From: Faecalicatena contorta
GTDB taxonomy: Bacteria > Bacillota > Clostridia > Lachnospirales > Lachnospiraceae
NCBI RefSeq assembly: GCF_021531895.1
Contig: NZ_JAFBIX010000015.1
Coordinates: 1-64,000, forward strand
DNA: 64,000 nt
Direction of reading: 5' to 3'
Shown here piece after piece: positions 27,167 through 36,947 of the stretch (position 1 is its first letter; every line of letters starts with the position of its first letter). The translations under genes were made by a program, and so were the position numbers. The notes under the pieces are model-generated. The model was not told where the DNA came from and ran no database searches. It was given only the letters and a program-made list of their open reading frames with translations.

Positions 27167-27721
27167 TTGGAACATTTGAATCAGTTAATTGCAGAGAATT
27201 TGAAAGAGATCCGCAAGAAAAAGGGATTAAGTTTAGAACAGGTATCCTCACTTACCACAATCAGTAAGAGTATGCTGAGTCAGATTGAACGTGGAGAAGT
27301 GAATCCGACGATTTCAACAGTATACAAGCTTTCTCTTGGCTTAAAAGTTCCGGTTACTGCATTTACAGCAGATAAGCCGATGCCATTTTCAAAAACAGGG
27401 AAAGCAGAAGTGATTCCTCTGGTTGGAAACGAGGGGAAATATCGCCTGTATCCAATCTTTAGTTTTCGGGACGGGCAGGATTTTGAAATATTTGACCTGG
27501 AATTTGATGAAGGTGGTATGATGGCTGGAAATCAGCAGATGAATGGAACCAGAGAGTTCATCACAGTGTATGCCGGACAGTTGACAATGATCTTTAAAGA
27601 CAGGGAATATGTATTGGAAGCAGGAGACTCTGCGTCTTATAATGCTTTTGATGAATACATATACAAAAACACAGGAAAGGGTATGGTGACTGCCTGTATT
27701 GTAGTCCATTATCCGAATTAG
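27167..27721 (+). CDS. XRE family regulator with C-terminal cupin
   Basis: A 184-residue protein. Residues 8-62 form an XRE helix-turn-helix (LKEIRKKKGLSLEQVSSLTTISKSMLSQIERGEVNPTISTVYKLSLGLKV) and residues about 105-182 form a cupin barrel (REFITVYAGQLTMIFKDREYVLEAGDSASYNA). This fusion is common in regulators of amino-acid or polyamine metabolism, where the cupin binds the effector. The start is TTG, 7 nt after GGGGAGG. It is followed 17 nt later by the ProX-like deacylase gene, probably cotranscribed. Confidence 0.9.
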   Translation: MEHLNQLIAENLKEIRKKKGLSLEQVSSLTTISKSMLSQIERGEVNPTISTVYKLSLGLKVPVTAFTADKPMPFSKTGKAEVIPLVGNEGKYRLYPIFSFRDGQDFEIFDLEFDEGGMMAGNQQMNGTREFITVYAGQLTMIFKDREYVLEAGDSASYNAFDEYIYKNTGKGMVTACIVVHYPN

Positions 27722-27737
27722 AAAGGAGTTTTGCAGC

Positions 27738-28229
27738 ATGGAAGACCAGAAGAAACGTGTATATGACGCATTGGACAAGTTGAAGATCAAGTATGAGGTC
27801 GTGGAACATGAACCCGTACATACGATGGAAGATATGGATAGATTAGGATTACCGGAGAAAGGAACTCTGTGTAAGAATCTATTTTTAAGAGACTCAAAAG
27901 GGAAGAGACATTTTCTTGTGACCTGTGATGAAAAAAAGAAGGTTGACCTGAAAGCATTAGGCAGACAGCTGGGAGCTGGAAATATCAGCTTTGCTTCCGA
28001 AGATCGTCTGGAAAAATATCTGGGACTGAAGCAAGGAAGTGTATCTCCATTTGGACTTATGAATGATACAGATCATGCGGTAGAATTCTTTATAGACAAA
28101 GACCTGAGCAGATGCAAGAGCCTGGGAATACATCCACTGGAAAATACCGCGACCGTATTCTTGTCATTCAAAGATCTGGATAAATTCCTTTGGGATCTCG
28201 ATGTAGATGTTGTGAAGATTAAGTTATAG
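27738..28229 (+). CDS. ProX/YbaK-like aminoacyl-tRNA deacylase
   Basis: A 163-residue protein of the YbaK/ProX editing family, which hydrolyses mischarged tRNA such as Ala-tRNA(Pro). It begins VYDALDKLKIKYEVVEHEPVHTMEDM and has the conserved Lys in CKNLFLRDSKGKRHFLVTCDEKKKVDLKAL, then VSPFGLMNDTDHAVEFFIDKDL. These patterns fit ProXp-ala closely. It lies behind the XRE-cupin gene. Confidence 0.88.
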   Translation: MEDQKKRVYDALDKLKIKYEVVEHEPVHTMEDMDRLGLPEKGTLCKNLFLRDSKGKRHFLVTCDEKKKVDLKALGRQLGAGNISFASEDRLEKYLGLKQGSVSPFGLMNDTDHAVEFFIDKDLSRCKSLGIHPLENTATVFLSFKDLDKFLWDLDVDVVKIKL

Positions 28230-28334
28230 ATTCTATCTTTTGTTCGACAGCTCTCGAACATCCTGCCATTCCTAAGTTCCACCCATCTCCTACCCAGGGG
28301 TCTCGACCAATGAACAAATTTAATACTTTTTTTA

Positions 28335-28363
28335 TTGCATGTTCTGGTCATGAGAAGTAGAAT
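28335..28363 (+). promoter_or_regulatory. Promoter of the CPBP gene
   Basis: TTGCAT (28335-28340) and TAGAAT (28358-28363) with a 17-nt spacer, 35 nt before the start. Confidence 0.5.
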
Positions 28364-28398
28364 AGGTAACGTAGTGATAGATGAAAGAGAGGATCAAT

Positions 28399-29340
28399 AT
28401 GGAAGAGCAGAATAGACAGGTCCCTCCTATGCCGCCGAGAAGCAATGGAAAGCGAATGTGGCATTTGTGCGGACCGCTTGTTATAAAATGGGCAATCGGA
28501 TTCGGTGTCAGTATGGCTGCGATGATGGCATTGAGTTTTACGTATATATATGCACATTATGATGCTGCGATGAGTGCAATGCAGGATGAAACACAGATGA
28601 TGAATCTCTATGCGAATCTGTTGGAGGAATATATCAATGCAACGACACTTGTAGAAGGAATTGCTGCATTGGTTACAATTCCTGTGATGCTGGTACTGTT
28701 TCATAAAGACAGGGTTGCAGAAAAGTTACGAGGTGTGATTCCGAACAAGAAAGCTCCAATCTGGAAGTATCTGGCGGAGATTGTCTTGGCATTATCGTTG
28801 AGTATGGGATTGAATAATTTGATTCTTATTGCGAATCTGTCTTCCGTCAGTGATGGATATCAGGAGACGATGGATGCACTTTATTCAGCTCCATTATTCG
28901 TGCAGATCATTTCCCTGGCGGTCTTAGTACCAATAAGTGAAGAGTTGGTATTCCGGGGATTGCTTTTTAAGCGATTACGGGAGCAGGGAGCATTTATGCA
29001 GGCTGCGTTGTATTCTTCAATTGTATTCGGATTGTTGCATATGAACATGGTACAGATGATCTACGGATTTATCCTTGGAATGATGCTGGCATATGTTTAT
29101 GAAAAGTATGGTTCTGTGAAGGCGCCGATTGTGGCACATATGGCTATGAATTTGTTGTCTGTACTTGGAACGGAGTTCAAACTGTACGAGTGGTTAGTGG
29201 AAGATTCCTTGAGAATTGGTATTATAACAGTAGTGTGTGCGGCTGTTTCAGCAACGATGTTTGTATTGATTCAGAGAATCGATGAGAGACCGGATATAGA
29301 AGAACAAATGAATAAAAATGAAAATCTGGCAGATGCATAA
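28399..29340 (+). CDS. CPBP family intramembrane glutamic endopeptidase
   Basis: A 313-residue membrane protein with about eight helices. The Abi/CPBP motifs are SEELVFRGLLFKRLRE (EExxxR), FGLLHMNMVQ (FxxxH) and HMAMNLLS. Such proteins are Rce1-like proteases tied to bacteriocin immunity, signalling or protein processing. The ATG at 28399 follows AGAGG by 6 nt; the ATG at 28381 has no ribosome site. The C-terminal tail is charged (IDERPDIEEQMNKNENLADA). Its stop lies in the loop of the terminator hairpin. Confidence 0.87.
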   Translation: MEEQNRQVPPMPPRSNGKRMWHLCGPLVIKWAIGFGVSMAAMMALSFTYIYAHYDAAMSAMQDETQMMNLYANLLEEYINATTLVEGIAALVTIPVMLVLFHKDRVAEKLRGVIPNKKAPIWKYLAEIVLALSLSMGLNNLILIANLSSVSDGYQETMDALYSAPLFVQIISLAVLVPISEELVFRGLLFKRLREQGAFMQAALYSSIVFGLLHMNMVQMIYGFILGMMLAYVYEKYGSVKAPIVAHMAMNLLSVLGTEFKLYEWLVEDSLRIGIITVVCAAVSATMFVLIQRIDERPDIEEQMNKNENLADA

Positions 29341-29357
29341 ACTGCCAGATTTTTTTT
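29322..29357 (+). terminator. Terminator overlapping the CPBP stop codon
   Basis: AAATCTGGCAG and CTGCCAGATTT form an 11-bp stem with the TAA stop in the loop, followed by a T run. Confidence 0.8.
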
Positions 29358-29407
29358 GCAAAAATATTAAATAATCTAATTATCTGACAATTTAATAAAA
29401 ATAATTG

Positions 29408-29436
29408 TTTACATTTTAACAGAAAAGTAGTATAGT
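29408..29436 (+). promoter_or_regulatory. Promoter of gltBD
   Basis: TTTACA (29408-29413) and TATAGT (29431-29436) with a 17-nt spacer, 33 nt before the gltB start. Confidence 0.6.
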
Positions 29437-29468
29437 AGGAAAAAATAAAAACAGAAAGGACTAGATAT

Positions 29469-32400
29469 ATGAACGAGCAGACAGTAAGCAATCAAGCTGG
29501 ATTGTATCGTTCTCAGTTTGAACATGACAACTGCGGAATTGGTGCGATCGTTAATATCAAAGGCCAAAAAAGTCATGATACAGTGGCAAATGCCTTGAAG
29601 ATAGTAGAAAATTTAGAGCATAGAGCTGGCAAGGATGCCGAAGGTAAGACAGGCGATGGAGTTGGAATTTTATTACAGATTTCACACAAGTTTTTCTCCA
29701 AAGTCTGCGAACCTCTCGGCATCTTTTTAGGTTCAGAGAGAGATTACGGGGTGGGAATGTTTTTCTTCCCCCAGGATGAGCTGAAAAAGAATCAGGCAAA
29801 AAATATATTTGAAGTGATTGTCAAAAAGGAAGGCATGAATTTCCTGGGATGGAGAGAAGTGCCGGTAAGACCTGATGTGCTGGGAAGCCGTGCGGCAGAA
29901 TGTATGCCATGTATTATGCAGGGATTCATTGAACGTCCGAAAAAGATTGCAAAAGGAATTGATTTTGACAGACGACTATATGTCGTACGCCGAATCTTTG
30001 AGCAGAGCAGTGATGATACTTATGTAGCATCCCTTTCTAGCAGAACGATTGCCTACAAAGGAATGTTTTTGGTAGGACAGCTTCGTTCATTTTTTGAAGA
30101 TCTGCAGAATGAGGATTATGACTCTGCGATTGCATTAGTGCATTCCCGATTTAGTACCAACACGAATCCAAGCTGGGAACGTGCACATCCGAACCGTTTT
30201 ATCGTACATAATGGTGAGATTAATACGATTCGTGGAAATGCAGATAAGATGCGCGCCAGAGAAGAGAATATGGAATCAGAATATCTGAAGGGCGAACTTC
30301 ATAAGGTCCTTCCGGCAATCAATACTGCGGGTTCTGATTCTGCAATGCTGGACAATGCAATTGAATTTATGGTGATGAGTGGTATGGATCTGCCATTAGC
30401 AGTTATGATTGCTATTCCAGAACCATGGGCGAATACCAAGAACATGTCTCAGAAAAAGAAAGATTTTTATCAGTATTATGCAACGATGATGGAGCCATGG
30501 GATGGCCCGGCCTCCATTCTGTTCAGTGATGGTGATTGTATGGGAGCAGTACTTGACAGAAATGGTTTGCGTCCTTCTCGTTACTATATTACGGATGATG
30601 ATACCTTAATTCTCTCATCTGAGGTTGGAGTACTGGATATTGATCCGAGAAAGATTGTTGTAAAAGAACGTCTTCATCCAGGGAAAATGTTATTGGTCGA
30701 TACCGTAAAAGGAAAAGTGATTGATGACGAAGAGTTAAAAGAGATGTATGCGAGCAGACAGCCATATGGTGAATGGCTTGACAGTCATATGGTACAGCTG
30801 AAAGACCTGAAGATTCCGAATCAGAAGGTTCCTTCTTATACAGCAGAGGAATGCAAAAGACTTCAGAAAGCATTTGGATATTCCTACGAAGAAGTAAAGA
30901 CATCTATCTTGACAATGGCAATGAATGGTTCTGAAGGTACGGCGGCGATGGGTATTGACGCACCGCTGGCAGTATTATCTGATCAGCATCAGAACCTGTT
31001 CGGTTATTTTAAACAGCTTTTTGCCCAGGTTACCAATCCTCCAATTGATGCGATCCGTGAAGAAGTCGTTACATCTACAACCGTCTATATTGGATCAGAT
31101 GGCAATCTTCTGGAAGAAAAAGAAGAGAATTGTAAGATGCTGAAGGTAAATAATCCAATTCTTACCAATACAGATCTTCTGAAGATAAAGAATATGAAGC
31201 AGGATGGATTCAAAGTGGCAGAGATTCCAACAGTATATTATAAGAATTCCAGTCTGGAAAAAGCTATTGATTATCTGTTCATTGAAGTAGACCGTGCGAT
31301 CCGAGAAGGCGCGAACATCCTGATCCTTTCTGACCGGGGAGTCGATGAGTATCATGTTGCAATGCCATCCTTGCTGGCGTTGTCCGGACTGCAGCAGCAT
31401 CTGGTCCGTACGAAGAAGAGAACATCGGTGGCGATTATTCTGGAAACTGGTGAACCTCGGGAGGTACATCATTTTGCGACACTTCTTGGTTATGGTGCCT
31501 GTGCGATCAATCCATATCTGGCGCATGAATCTATTAAGCTATTGATTGATACAAATATGGTCCAGAAGGATTATTATGCGGCAGTGGATGATTATAATCG
31601 CGCAATTATCAATGGTATTGTCAAGATCGCATCCAAGATGGGAATCTCCACGATTCAGTCTTATCAGGGTGCAAAGATCTTTGAGGCGATTGGTTTAAAA
31701 GAAGAATTTATCCGCAAGTATTTTACGGATACGGTAAGCCGTGTAGGCGGTATTGGAATAGAAGAAATAGCAAAGGATTATATTGCACGCCATTCTCAGG
31801 CGTTTGATCCATTAGGATTGGAAGTAGATCTGACATTGAATAGTGTGGGTCAGCATAAGTCTAAGAGTGGCGGAGAAAAACATCTTTATAATCCACAGAC
31901 GATTCATATGTTACAACAGTCTACCAGACGTGGCGATTATGAGATGTTTAAAAAATACACGGAAATGGTCAATAAAGAAGGTGAACACATCAATCTTCGC
32001 GGACAATTAGAGTTCAATTATCCGAAGAAAGGAATTCCAATAGATGAAGTAGAAAGCGTAGATTCTATTGTTACAAGATTTAAGACAGGAGCGATGTCAT
32101 ATGGTTCTATTTCCAAAGAGGCACATGAGACATTGGCAATCGCTATGAATCGTCTTCATGGTAAATCTAACAGTGGTGAAGGTGGAGAAGAGATCGACCG
32201 TCTTGACAGTGACAGATGCTCTGCGATTAAGCAGGTGGCTTCTGGACGTTTTGGTGTGACTTCAAGATATCTGGTAAGCGCAAAAGAGATTCAGATTAAG
32301 ATGGCACAGGGAGCAAAACCAGGAGAGGGCGGACATCTCCCGGGAGGAAAGGTATATCCATGGATTGCCAATACTCGTCATTCTACGCCTGGTGTAAGTC

Positions 32401-34004
32401 TGATCTCTCCGCCGCCACACCATGATATCTATTCTATCGAGGATTTGGCGCAGTTGATCTATGACTGTAAGAATGCGAATAAAGATGCCCGAATTTCTGT
32501 AAAGTTAGTATCAGAGGCGGGCGTAGGAACCGTTGCAGCAGGTGTTGCCAAAGCAGGCGCCGGATTAATTCTGATCTCCGGATATGATGGGGGAACCGGT
32601 GCGGCTCCAAGAAGTTCGATTCACAATGCAGGTCTTCCTTGGGAACTTGGTCTGGCAGAGACACATCAGACCTTGATTCAAAATGGATTAAGAGAGCGTG
32701 TCCGCATTGAAACAGATGGTAAATTGATGAGTGGACGGGATGTGGCGATTGCAGCTATTTTGGGAGCCGAGGAATTTGGATTTGCAACGGCACCATTGGT
32801 AACAATGGGATGTGTTATGATGCGAGTGTGCAATCTGGATACTTGTCCGGTCGGAGTGGCGACCCAGAATCCAGAATTGAGAAAAAGATTTACCGGAAAA
32901 CCGGAATATGTAATTAATTTTATGCGTTTTATTGCACAGGACTTGAGAGAACATATGGCCAGATTGGGCGTACGTACCATTGACGAACTGGTAGGCCGCA
33001 CAGATCTGTTGCGAGCGAAAGAACAACCGACTTCTAACAGAGCAGCTACATTGGATCTGCAGCAGATTCTTTATAATCCATATGAGGGTACGAAGACTCC
33101 TGTTACATTTAACCCAAAGAAAGTATTCGATTTTGAATTAGAGAAGACGTTGGATGAAAAAGTCCTGGTGAAAGAATTACTCCCGTCTCTTGAGAAGAAA
33201 CAGAAGAGAATCATAGAAGTGGATGTTACCAATACCAATCGTACTTTTGGAACAATCTTTGGTTCTGAGATTACAAAACGATATCCAGAAGGATTGCCGG
33301 AAGATAGTTTTGTTGTGAAATGTACAGGTGCCGGAGGTCAGTCATATGGAGCATTTATTCCAAAAGGCCTGACTCTGGAGCTGGTTGGTGACAGTAATGA
33401 TTATTTTGGTAAAGGCCTGTCTGGCGGTAAGTTGATAGTCTATCCGCCAAAGGGTGTTCAATATAAACATAATGAAAATATTATAATAGGAAACGTTGCA
33501 CTCTATGGTGCTACCAGTGGAAAAGCATTTATCAATGGTGTTGCGGGAGAACGTTTCGCAGTGCGTAACTCTGGTGTGACTGCAGTAGTAGAAGGTGTGG
33601 GTGATCACGGATGTGAATACATGACCGGAGGACGTGTGGCAGTCTTAGGAAAAACTGGTAAGAACTTTGCGGCAGGTATGAGCGGTGGCGTAGCGTATGT
33701 CCTGGATATGGACAGCGATCTGTACATGAATGTAAATAAGCAGATGGTCAATATTGAACATGTATCGTCCAAGTATGACGTAAATGAACTGAAAAGTATG
33801 ATTGAGGAACATGTATCAAATACGAACTCAGAGATTGGAAAAGAAATATTGGATAACTTCACAGAATATCTGCCGAAGTTCAAGAAGATTATTCCGATTG
33901 ATTATGAACGTATGTTGAAGACCATTTTACAGATGGAAGAGCAGGGTATGAGTAGTGAACAGGCAAAAATCGAAGCATTCTATGCAATCAAAAATGGAAG
34001 ATAG
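29469..34004 (+). CDS. gltB: Glutamate synthase large subunit
   Basis: A 1511-residue enzyme that makes glutamate from glutamine and 2-oxoglutarate. An N-terminal glutaminase domain starts at Cys22 (NCGIGAIVNI) after a propeptide that must be cleaved. Residues about 420-720 are the central domain, 790-1170 the FMN-binding synthase domain (TGAMSYGSISKEAHETLAIAMNRLHGKSNSGEGGE; GYDGGTGAAPRSSI), with 3Fe-4S cysteines in CVMMRVCNLDTCPVGVATQ, and 1215-1480 the beta-helix GXGXG domain. Length is typical. It is coupled to gltD 12 nt downstream. Confidence 0.97.
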   Translation: MNEQTVSNQAGLYRSQFEHDNCGIGAIVNIKGQKSHDTVANALKIVENLEHRAGKDAEGKTGDGVGILLQISHKFFSKVCEPLGIFLGSERDYGVGMFFFPQDELKKNQAKNIFEVIVKKEGMNFLGWREVPVRPDVLGSRAAECMPCIMQGFIERPKKIAKGIDFDRRLYVVRRIFEQSSDDTYVASLSSRTIAYKGMFLVGQLRSFFEDLQNEDYDSAIALVHSRFSTNTNPSWERAHPNRFIVHNGEINTIRGNADKMRAREENMESEYLKGELHKVLPAINTAGSDSAMLDNAIEFMVMSGMDLPLAVMIAIPEPWANTKNMSQKKKDFYQYYATMMEPWDGPASILFSDGDCMGAVLDRNGLRPSRYYITDDDTLILSSEVGVLDIDPRKIVVKERLHPGKMLLVDTVKGKVIDDEELKEMYASRQPYGEWLDSHMVQLKDLKIPNQKVPSYTAEECKRLQKAFGYSYEEVKTSILTMAMNGSEGTAAMGIDAPLAVLSDQHQNLFGYFKQLFAQVTNPPIDAIREEVVTSTTVYIGSDGNLLEEKEENCKMLKVNNPILTNTDLLKIKNMKQDGFKVAEIPTVYYKNSSLEKAIDYLFIEVDRAIREGANILILSDRGVDEYHVAMPSLLALSGLQQHLVRTKKRTSVAIILETGEPREVHHFATLLGYGACAINPYLAHESIKLLIDTNMVQKDYYAAVDDYNRAIINGIVKIASKMGISTIQSYQGAKIFEAIGLKEEFIRKYFTDTVSRVGGIGIEEIAKDYIARHSQAFDPLGLEVDLTLNSVGQHKSKSGGEKHLYNPQTIHMLQQSTRRGDYEMFKKYTEMVNKEGEHINLRGQLEFNYPKKGIPIDEVESVDSIVTRFKTGAMSYGSISKEAHETLAIAMNRLHGKSNSGEGGEEIDRLDSDRCSAIKQVASGRFGVTSRYLVSAKEIQIKMAQGAKPGEGGHLPGGKVYPWIANTRHSTPGVSLISPPPHHDIYSIEDLAQLIYDCKNANKDARISVKLVSEAGVGTVAAGVAKAGAGLILISGYDGGTGAAPRSSIHNAGLPWELGLAETHQTLIQNGLRERVRIETDGKLMSGRDVAIAAILGAEEFGFATAPLVTMGCVMMRVCNLDTCPVGVATQNPELRKRFTGKPEYVINFMRFIAQDLREHMARLGVRTIDELVGRTDLLRAKEQPTSNRAATLDLQQILYNPYEGTKTPVTFNPKKVFDFELEKTLDEKVLVKELLPSLEKKQKRIIEVDVTNTNRTFGTIFGSEITKRYPEGLPEDSFVVKCTGAGGQSYGAFIPKGLTLELVGDSNDYFGKGLSGGKLIVYPPKGVQYKHNENIIIGNVALYGATSGKAFINGVAGERFAVRNSGVTAVVEGVGDHGCEYMTGGRVAVLGKTGKNFAAGMSGGVAYVLDMDSDLYMNVNKQMVNIEHVSSKYDVNELKSMIEEHVSNTNSEIGKEILDNFTEYLPKFKKIIPIDYERMLKTILQMEEQGMSSEQAKIEAFYAIKNGR

Positions 34005-34016
34005 GGGGCGAGAAAA

Positions 34017-35516
34017 GTGGGAAAAGCAACAGGATTTATGGATTATGAAAGACAGGATAAGATAGCTGAAGAACCAAAAGAGAGAATCAAGCATTTTAAC
34101 GAATTCCACACCCCTTTGTCCAGAGAAGAACAGGAACGTCAGGGAGCAAGGTGTATGGCTTGTGGTGTGCCATTTTGTCAGGCGGGACAGATGATCGCAG
34201 GGATGGCCAGTGGGTGTCCGCTGCATAATCTGGTACCGGAGTGGAATGATTTGATTTATCATGGGAATTGGGAGGAAGCATACCATCGTTTGAAAAAAAC
34301 GAATAATTTTCCAGAATTTACTTCACGTGTGTGTCCGGCCTTATGTGAGGCAGCATGTACCTGCAGCCTGAATGGAGATTCTGTATCGACGAAAGCCAAT
34401 GAATATGGAATTATTGAAAATGCATATGAACAAGGATATGCGTCGGCAAAACCAGTGAAAGTGCGTACTGGAAAGAAAGTGGCAATCGTAGGTTCCGGGC
34501 CATCCGGACTTGCGGCTGCAGATATGCTGAATCGCAGAGGCCACAGTGTTACTGTCTATGAACGTGAAGACAAAGTTGGGGGCTTGCTTCGTTACGGTAT
34601 CCCGAATATGAAGCTGGAGAAACAGATTATCGATCGCAAGATTGCGATTATGGAAGAAGAAGGTATTACTTTTGTAACAGGATGTAATATCGGAAAAGAT
34701 AAGAAGGCGGCAACATTATTGAAAGAATTTGACAGGGTCATCCTATGCTGTGGAGCATCAAATCCAAGAGATATCAAAGTTCCAGGGCGCGATGCAAAAG
34801 GCATCTACTTTGCAGTAGATTTCCTGAAGTCAACAACAAAGGCTCTCTGGGCGAACAAGATGCAGCTAAAAGATGGAACTTATATCTCTGCAAAGGGCAA
34901 GAAAGTTATGGTCATAGGTGGAGGTGATACTGGAAATGACTGTGTTGGTACTTCGATGCGTCATGGTGCCAAATCAGTCCTTCAATTAGAGATGATGCCA
35001 AAGGCACCAGATGAACGTACAGAGATGAATCCATGGCCGGAATGGCCGAGAATCTGCAAGACAGACTATGGTCAGCAAGAAGCAATCGCTGTATTTGGAA
35101 AAGATCCCAGAGAATACCAGACCACTGTAAAAGAATTCAAGAAAGACAAAGATGGCAATGTATGTAAAGCAGTTCTTGTAAAACTGGAGTCTAAAAAAGA
35201 TGAAAAGACGGGCCGAACGATGATGGCAGAGGTAGCAGGAAGTGAATATACTGTCGATGTAGATTTGGTGCTGATCGCAGCCGGGTTCCTGGGAAGTGAA
35301 AGTTACGTTACCAAGGCATTTGGTGTAAATGTAAACGAAAGAACGAATGTTGCAACACCAACAGGAGAATATCACACGAACATGAAGGATGTATTTACAG
35401 CAGGAGATATGCACAGAGGTCAGTCGCTGGTCGTGTGGGCAATCCGGGAAGGCCGGGAGGCAGCACAAGAAGTTGATATTAGTCTGATGGGATATACAAA
35501 TATGAATATACAGTAA
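34017..35516 (+). CDS. gltD: Glutamate synthase small subunit
   Basis: A 499-residue flavoprotein that passes electrons from NAD(P)H to GltB. N-terminal cysteine clusters hold two 4Fe-4S centres (CMACGVPFCQAG; GCPLHNLVPEWND; CPALCEAACTCSL). The FAD site is VAIVGSGPSGLAAADMLNRRGHSVTVYEREDKVGGLLRYGIP and the NAD(P) site is VMVIGGGDTGNDCVGTSMRHGAKSV; the C-terminal FAD motif is DVFTAGDMHRGQSLVVWAIREGREAA. The start is a GTG, following a GGGGGCGAG ribosome site. It ends 160 nt before the NlpC/P60 gene. Confidence 0.96.
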   Translation: MGKATGFMDYERQDKIAEEPKERIKHFNEFHTPLSREEQERQGARCMACGVPFCQAGQMIAGMASGCPLHNLVPEWNDLIYHGNWEEAYHRLKKTNNFPEFTSRVCPALCEAACTCSLNGDSVSTKANEYGIIENAYEQGYASAKPVKVRTGKKVAIVGSGPSGLAAADMLNRRGHSVTVYEREDKVGGLLRYGIPNMKLEKQIIDRKIAIMEEEGITFVTGCNIGKDKKAATLLKEFDRVILCCGASNPRDIKVPGRDAKGIYFAVDFLKSTTKALWANKMQLKDGTYISAKGKKVMVIGGGDTGNDCVGTSMRHGAKSVLQLEMMPKAPDERTEMNPWPEWPRICKTDYGQQEAIAVFGKDPREYQTTVKEFKKDKDGNVCKAVLVKLESKKDEKTGRTMMAEVAGSEYTVDVDLVLIAAGFLGSESYVTKAFGVNVNERTNVATPTGEYHTNMKDVFTAGDMHRGQSLVVWAIREGREAAQEVDISLMGYTNMNIQ

Positions 35517-35573
35517 ATACCTTGTTAGTTCTCAAAGATATTTCTTAAGATGTTACAAAAATGTTAAAAAATA

Positions 35574-35602
35574 TTGCAAAAAATATCGTATTAAGGTATA
35601 AT
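35574..35602 (+). promoter_or_regulatory. Promoter of the first NlpC/P60 gene
   Basis: TTGCAA (35574-35579) and TATAAT (35597-35602) with a 17-nt spacer, then a 5' leader of about 70 nt. Confidence 0.6.
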
Positions 35603-35677
35603 TGGTTCCAGATATAGGATTATCTATGTTAATAAGGGTAAAAGAGTATAAAAATAAGTTAAAGGATGATAAGATTT

Positions 35678-36751
35678 ATGAAGAAATTTGGAACAAGACT
35701 GTTAGCTGTTGTGGTTGCAAGTTCTATGATTGCAATGCCGGTTATGGCTGCTCCTTCGGTAGATGATCTGAAGGAAGATAAAGCTGCGAAGGAGAGCGAA
35801 GTGAAGTCTCTGCAGGATGAATTGAACAGTATTATGACAAAGCTTAGCGATCTGGAAGAAGATCTGATCTCGAAAGGTGAAGAGATCAGTCAGGCAGAGA
35901 AAGATCTGGAGGCGGCAGAGGAAAAAGAGCAGGAACAGTACGAGGCGATGAAAAAGCGTATTAAGTTCATGTATGAAGAGGGAAATTCTACAGCACTTGA
36001 GACACTTGTAACATCCGAAGATTTTTCTGATCTGGTAAATAAAGCTGAATATGTACAGAATGTGCATACATATGATAGAAATCAGTTACAGGAATACGTA
36101 GAGACAAAGCAAGAGATTGCAGATCTGAAGACAACTCTGGAAGAAGACCAGCAAAAAATGGAATCTATGCAGGTAGAGTATGAAGAACAAGAAGAAGAGC
36201 TGAATACAGTGATTGCTTCTAAGCAGGCAGAAGTTTCTGATCTTGATGCACGGATTCAGGAAGCGGCTGAAGCGGCGGCAGCCAGAGAAGCTGAGGCACA
36301 GCGTCAGGCACAATTGCAGGCTCAGCAGGCAGCGAATAATACGAATACAGGAAATACGAACACAGGCAATACGAACACAGGCAATACAAATACTGGTTCA
36401 AGTAATTCTGGTTCATCGAATGTGCCACCAAGCGTAAATGGAGGCACTGTTGTAAGTAGAGCATACAGCCAGCTTGGTAAACCATATTCTTGGGGAGCTT
36501 GTGGACCGAATAGTTTTGATTGCTCTGGTTTCGTAAGCTATTGCCTGACTGGAAGTTATACTCGTATCGGAACGACAATGACTTTCATGGGATGGACAAG
36601 AGTAAGTAATCCGCAGCCGGGAGATGTAGTAACATCAGCTACCCATTGTGGTATCTATATTGGAGGTGGTCAGATGATTCATGCTCCACATACAGGAGAT
36701 GTTGTTAAGATTGGACCGGTTCAGGCTGGTATGGTATATGTTCGCAGATAA
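35678..36751 (+). CDS. Secreted coiled-coil NlpC/P60 cell-wall hydrolase
   Basis: A 357-residue secreted protein. The signal peptide (MKKFGTRLLAVVVASSMIAMPVMAA) is followed by a long coiled coil (about 26-205, CwlO/PcsB-like), a low-complexity NTGNT linker of four 15-nt repeats, and an NlpC/P60 domain with the catalytic Cys in NSFDCSGFVSYCL and His in VTSATHCGIYIGGGQMIHAPHTGD. Enzymes like this cut peptidoglycan peptides during division or elongation, with the coiled coil docking to an FtsX-type activator. The ATG at 35678 begins the signal peptide cleanly. A terminator follows, then a paralogue. Confidence 0.92.
   Translation: MKKFGTRLLAVVVASSMIAMPVMAAPSVDDLKEDKAAKESEVKSLQDELNSIMTKLSDLEEDLISKGEEISQAEKDLEAAEEKEQEQYEAMKKRIKFMYEEGNSTALETLVTSEDFSDLVNKAEYVQNVHTYDRNQLQEYVETKQEIADLKTTLEEDQQKMESMQVEYEEQEEELNTVIASKQAEVSDLDARIQEAAEAAAAREAEAQRQAQLQAQQAANNTNTGNTNTGNTNTGNTNTGSSNSGSSNVPPSVNGGTVVSRAYSQLGKPYSWGACGPNSFDCSGFVSYCLTGSYTRIGTTMTFMGWTRVSNPQPGDVVTSATHCGIYIGGGQMIHAPHTGDVVKIGPVQAGMVYVRR
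36341..36400 (+). repeat. Four 15-nt tandem repeats in the NlpC/P60 linker
   Basis: Units at 36341, 36356, 36371 and 36386 resemble ACGAACACAGGCAAT and encode the TNTGN linker; the two central units are identical. Such repeats can change in number by slippage. Confidence 0.85.
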
Positions 36752-36771
36752 TATTCGAATTAATAAAGATT

Positions 36772-36808
36772 AATTTACAGCTCATTTTTTAACTGAGCTG
36801 TAAATTTT
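36772..36808 (+). terminator. Terminator after the first NlpC/P60 gene
   Basis: AATTTACAGCTCA pairs with TGAGCTGTAAATT around a TTTTTTAAC loop, with a T run after the stem. Confidence 0.8.
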
Positions 36809-36947
36809 TGGGATTTTTGATAAAATAATTGAAAATTGACACATAATGTAGTATTCTGACCTTAAGATATCTCAGGGAGAATAGTATGTATAGACAAAGA
36901 GGGAGCCTTTGTTTGTGCGGATAATAATTAATAGGACGGGTGAGAGT

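Noticed and set aside
28243-28320. Possible tRNA or tRNA fragment on the minus strand
   Set aside because: GTTCGA-like stretches occur, but no cloverleaf with acceptor and anticodon stems could be formed by eye.
36341-36400. Short regular repeats that might suggest a CRISPR array
   Set aside because: Units are 15 nt, contiguous and in frame inside a coding linker; there are no spacers.
36836-36868. Promoter for the second NlpC/P60 gene
   Set aside because: A TTGACA at 36836 is present, but no -10 box occurs at 16-18 nt, so it was not listed.
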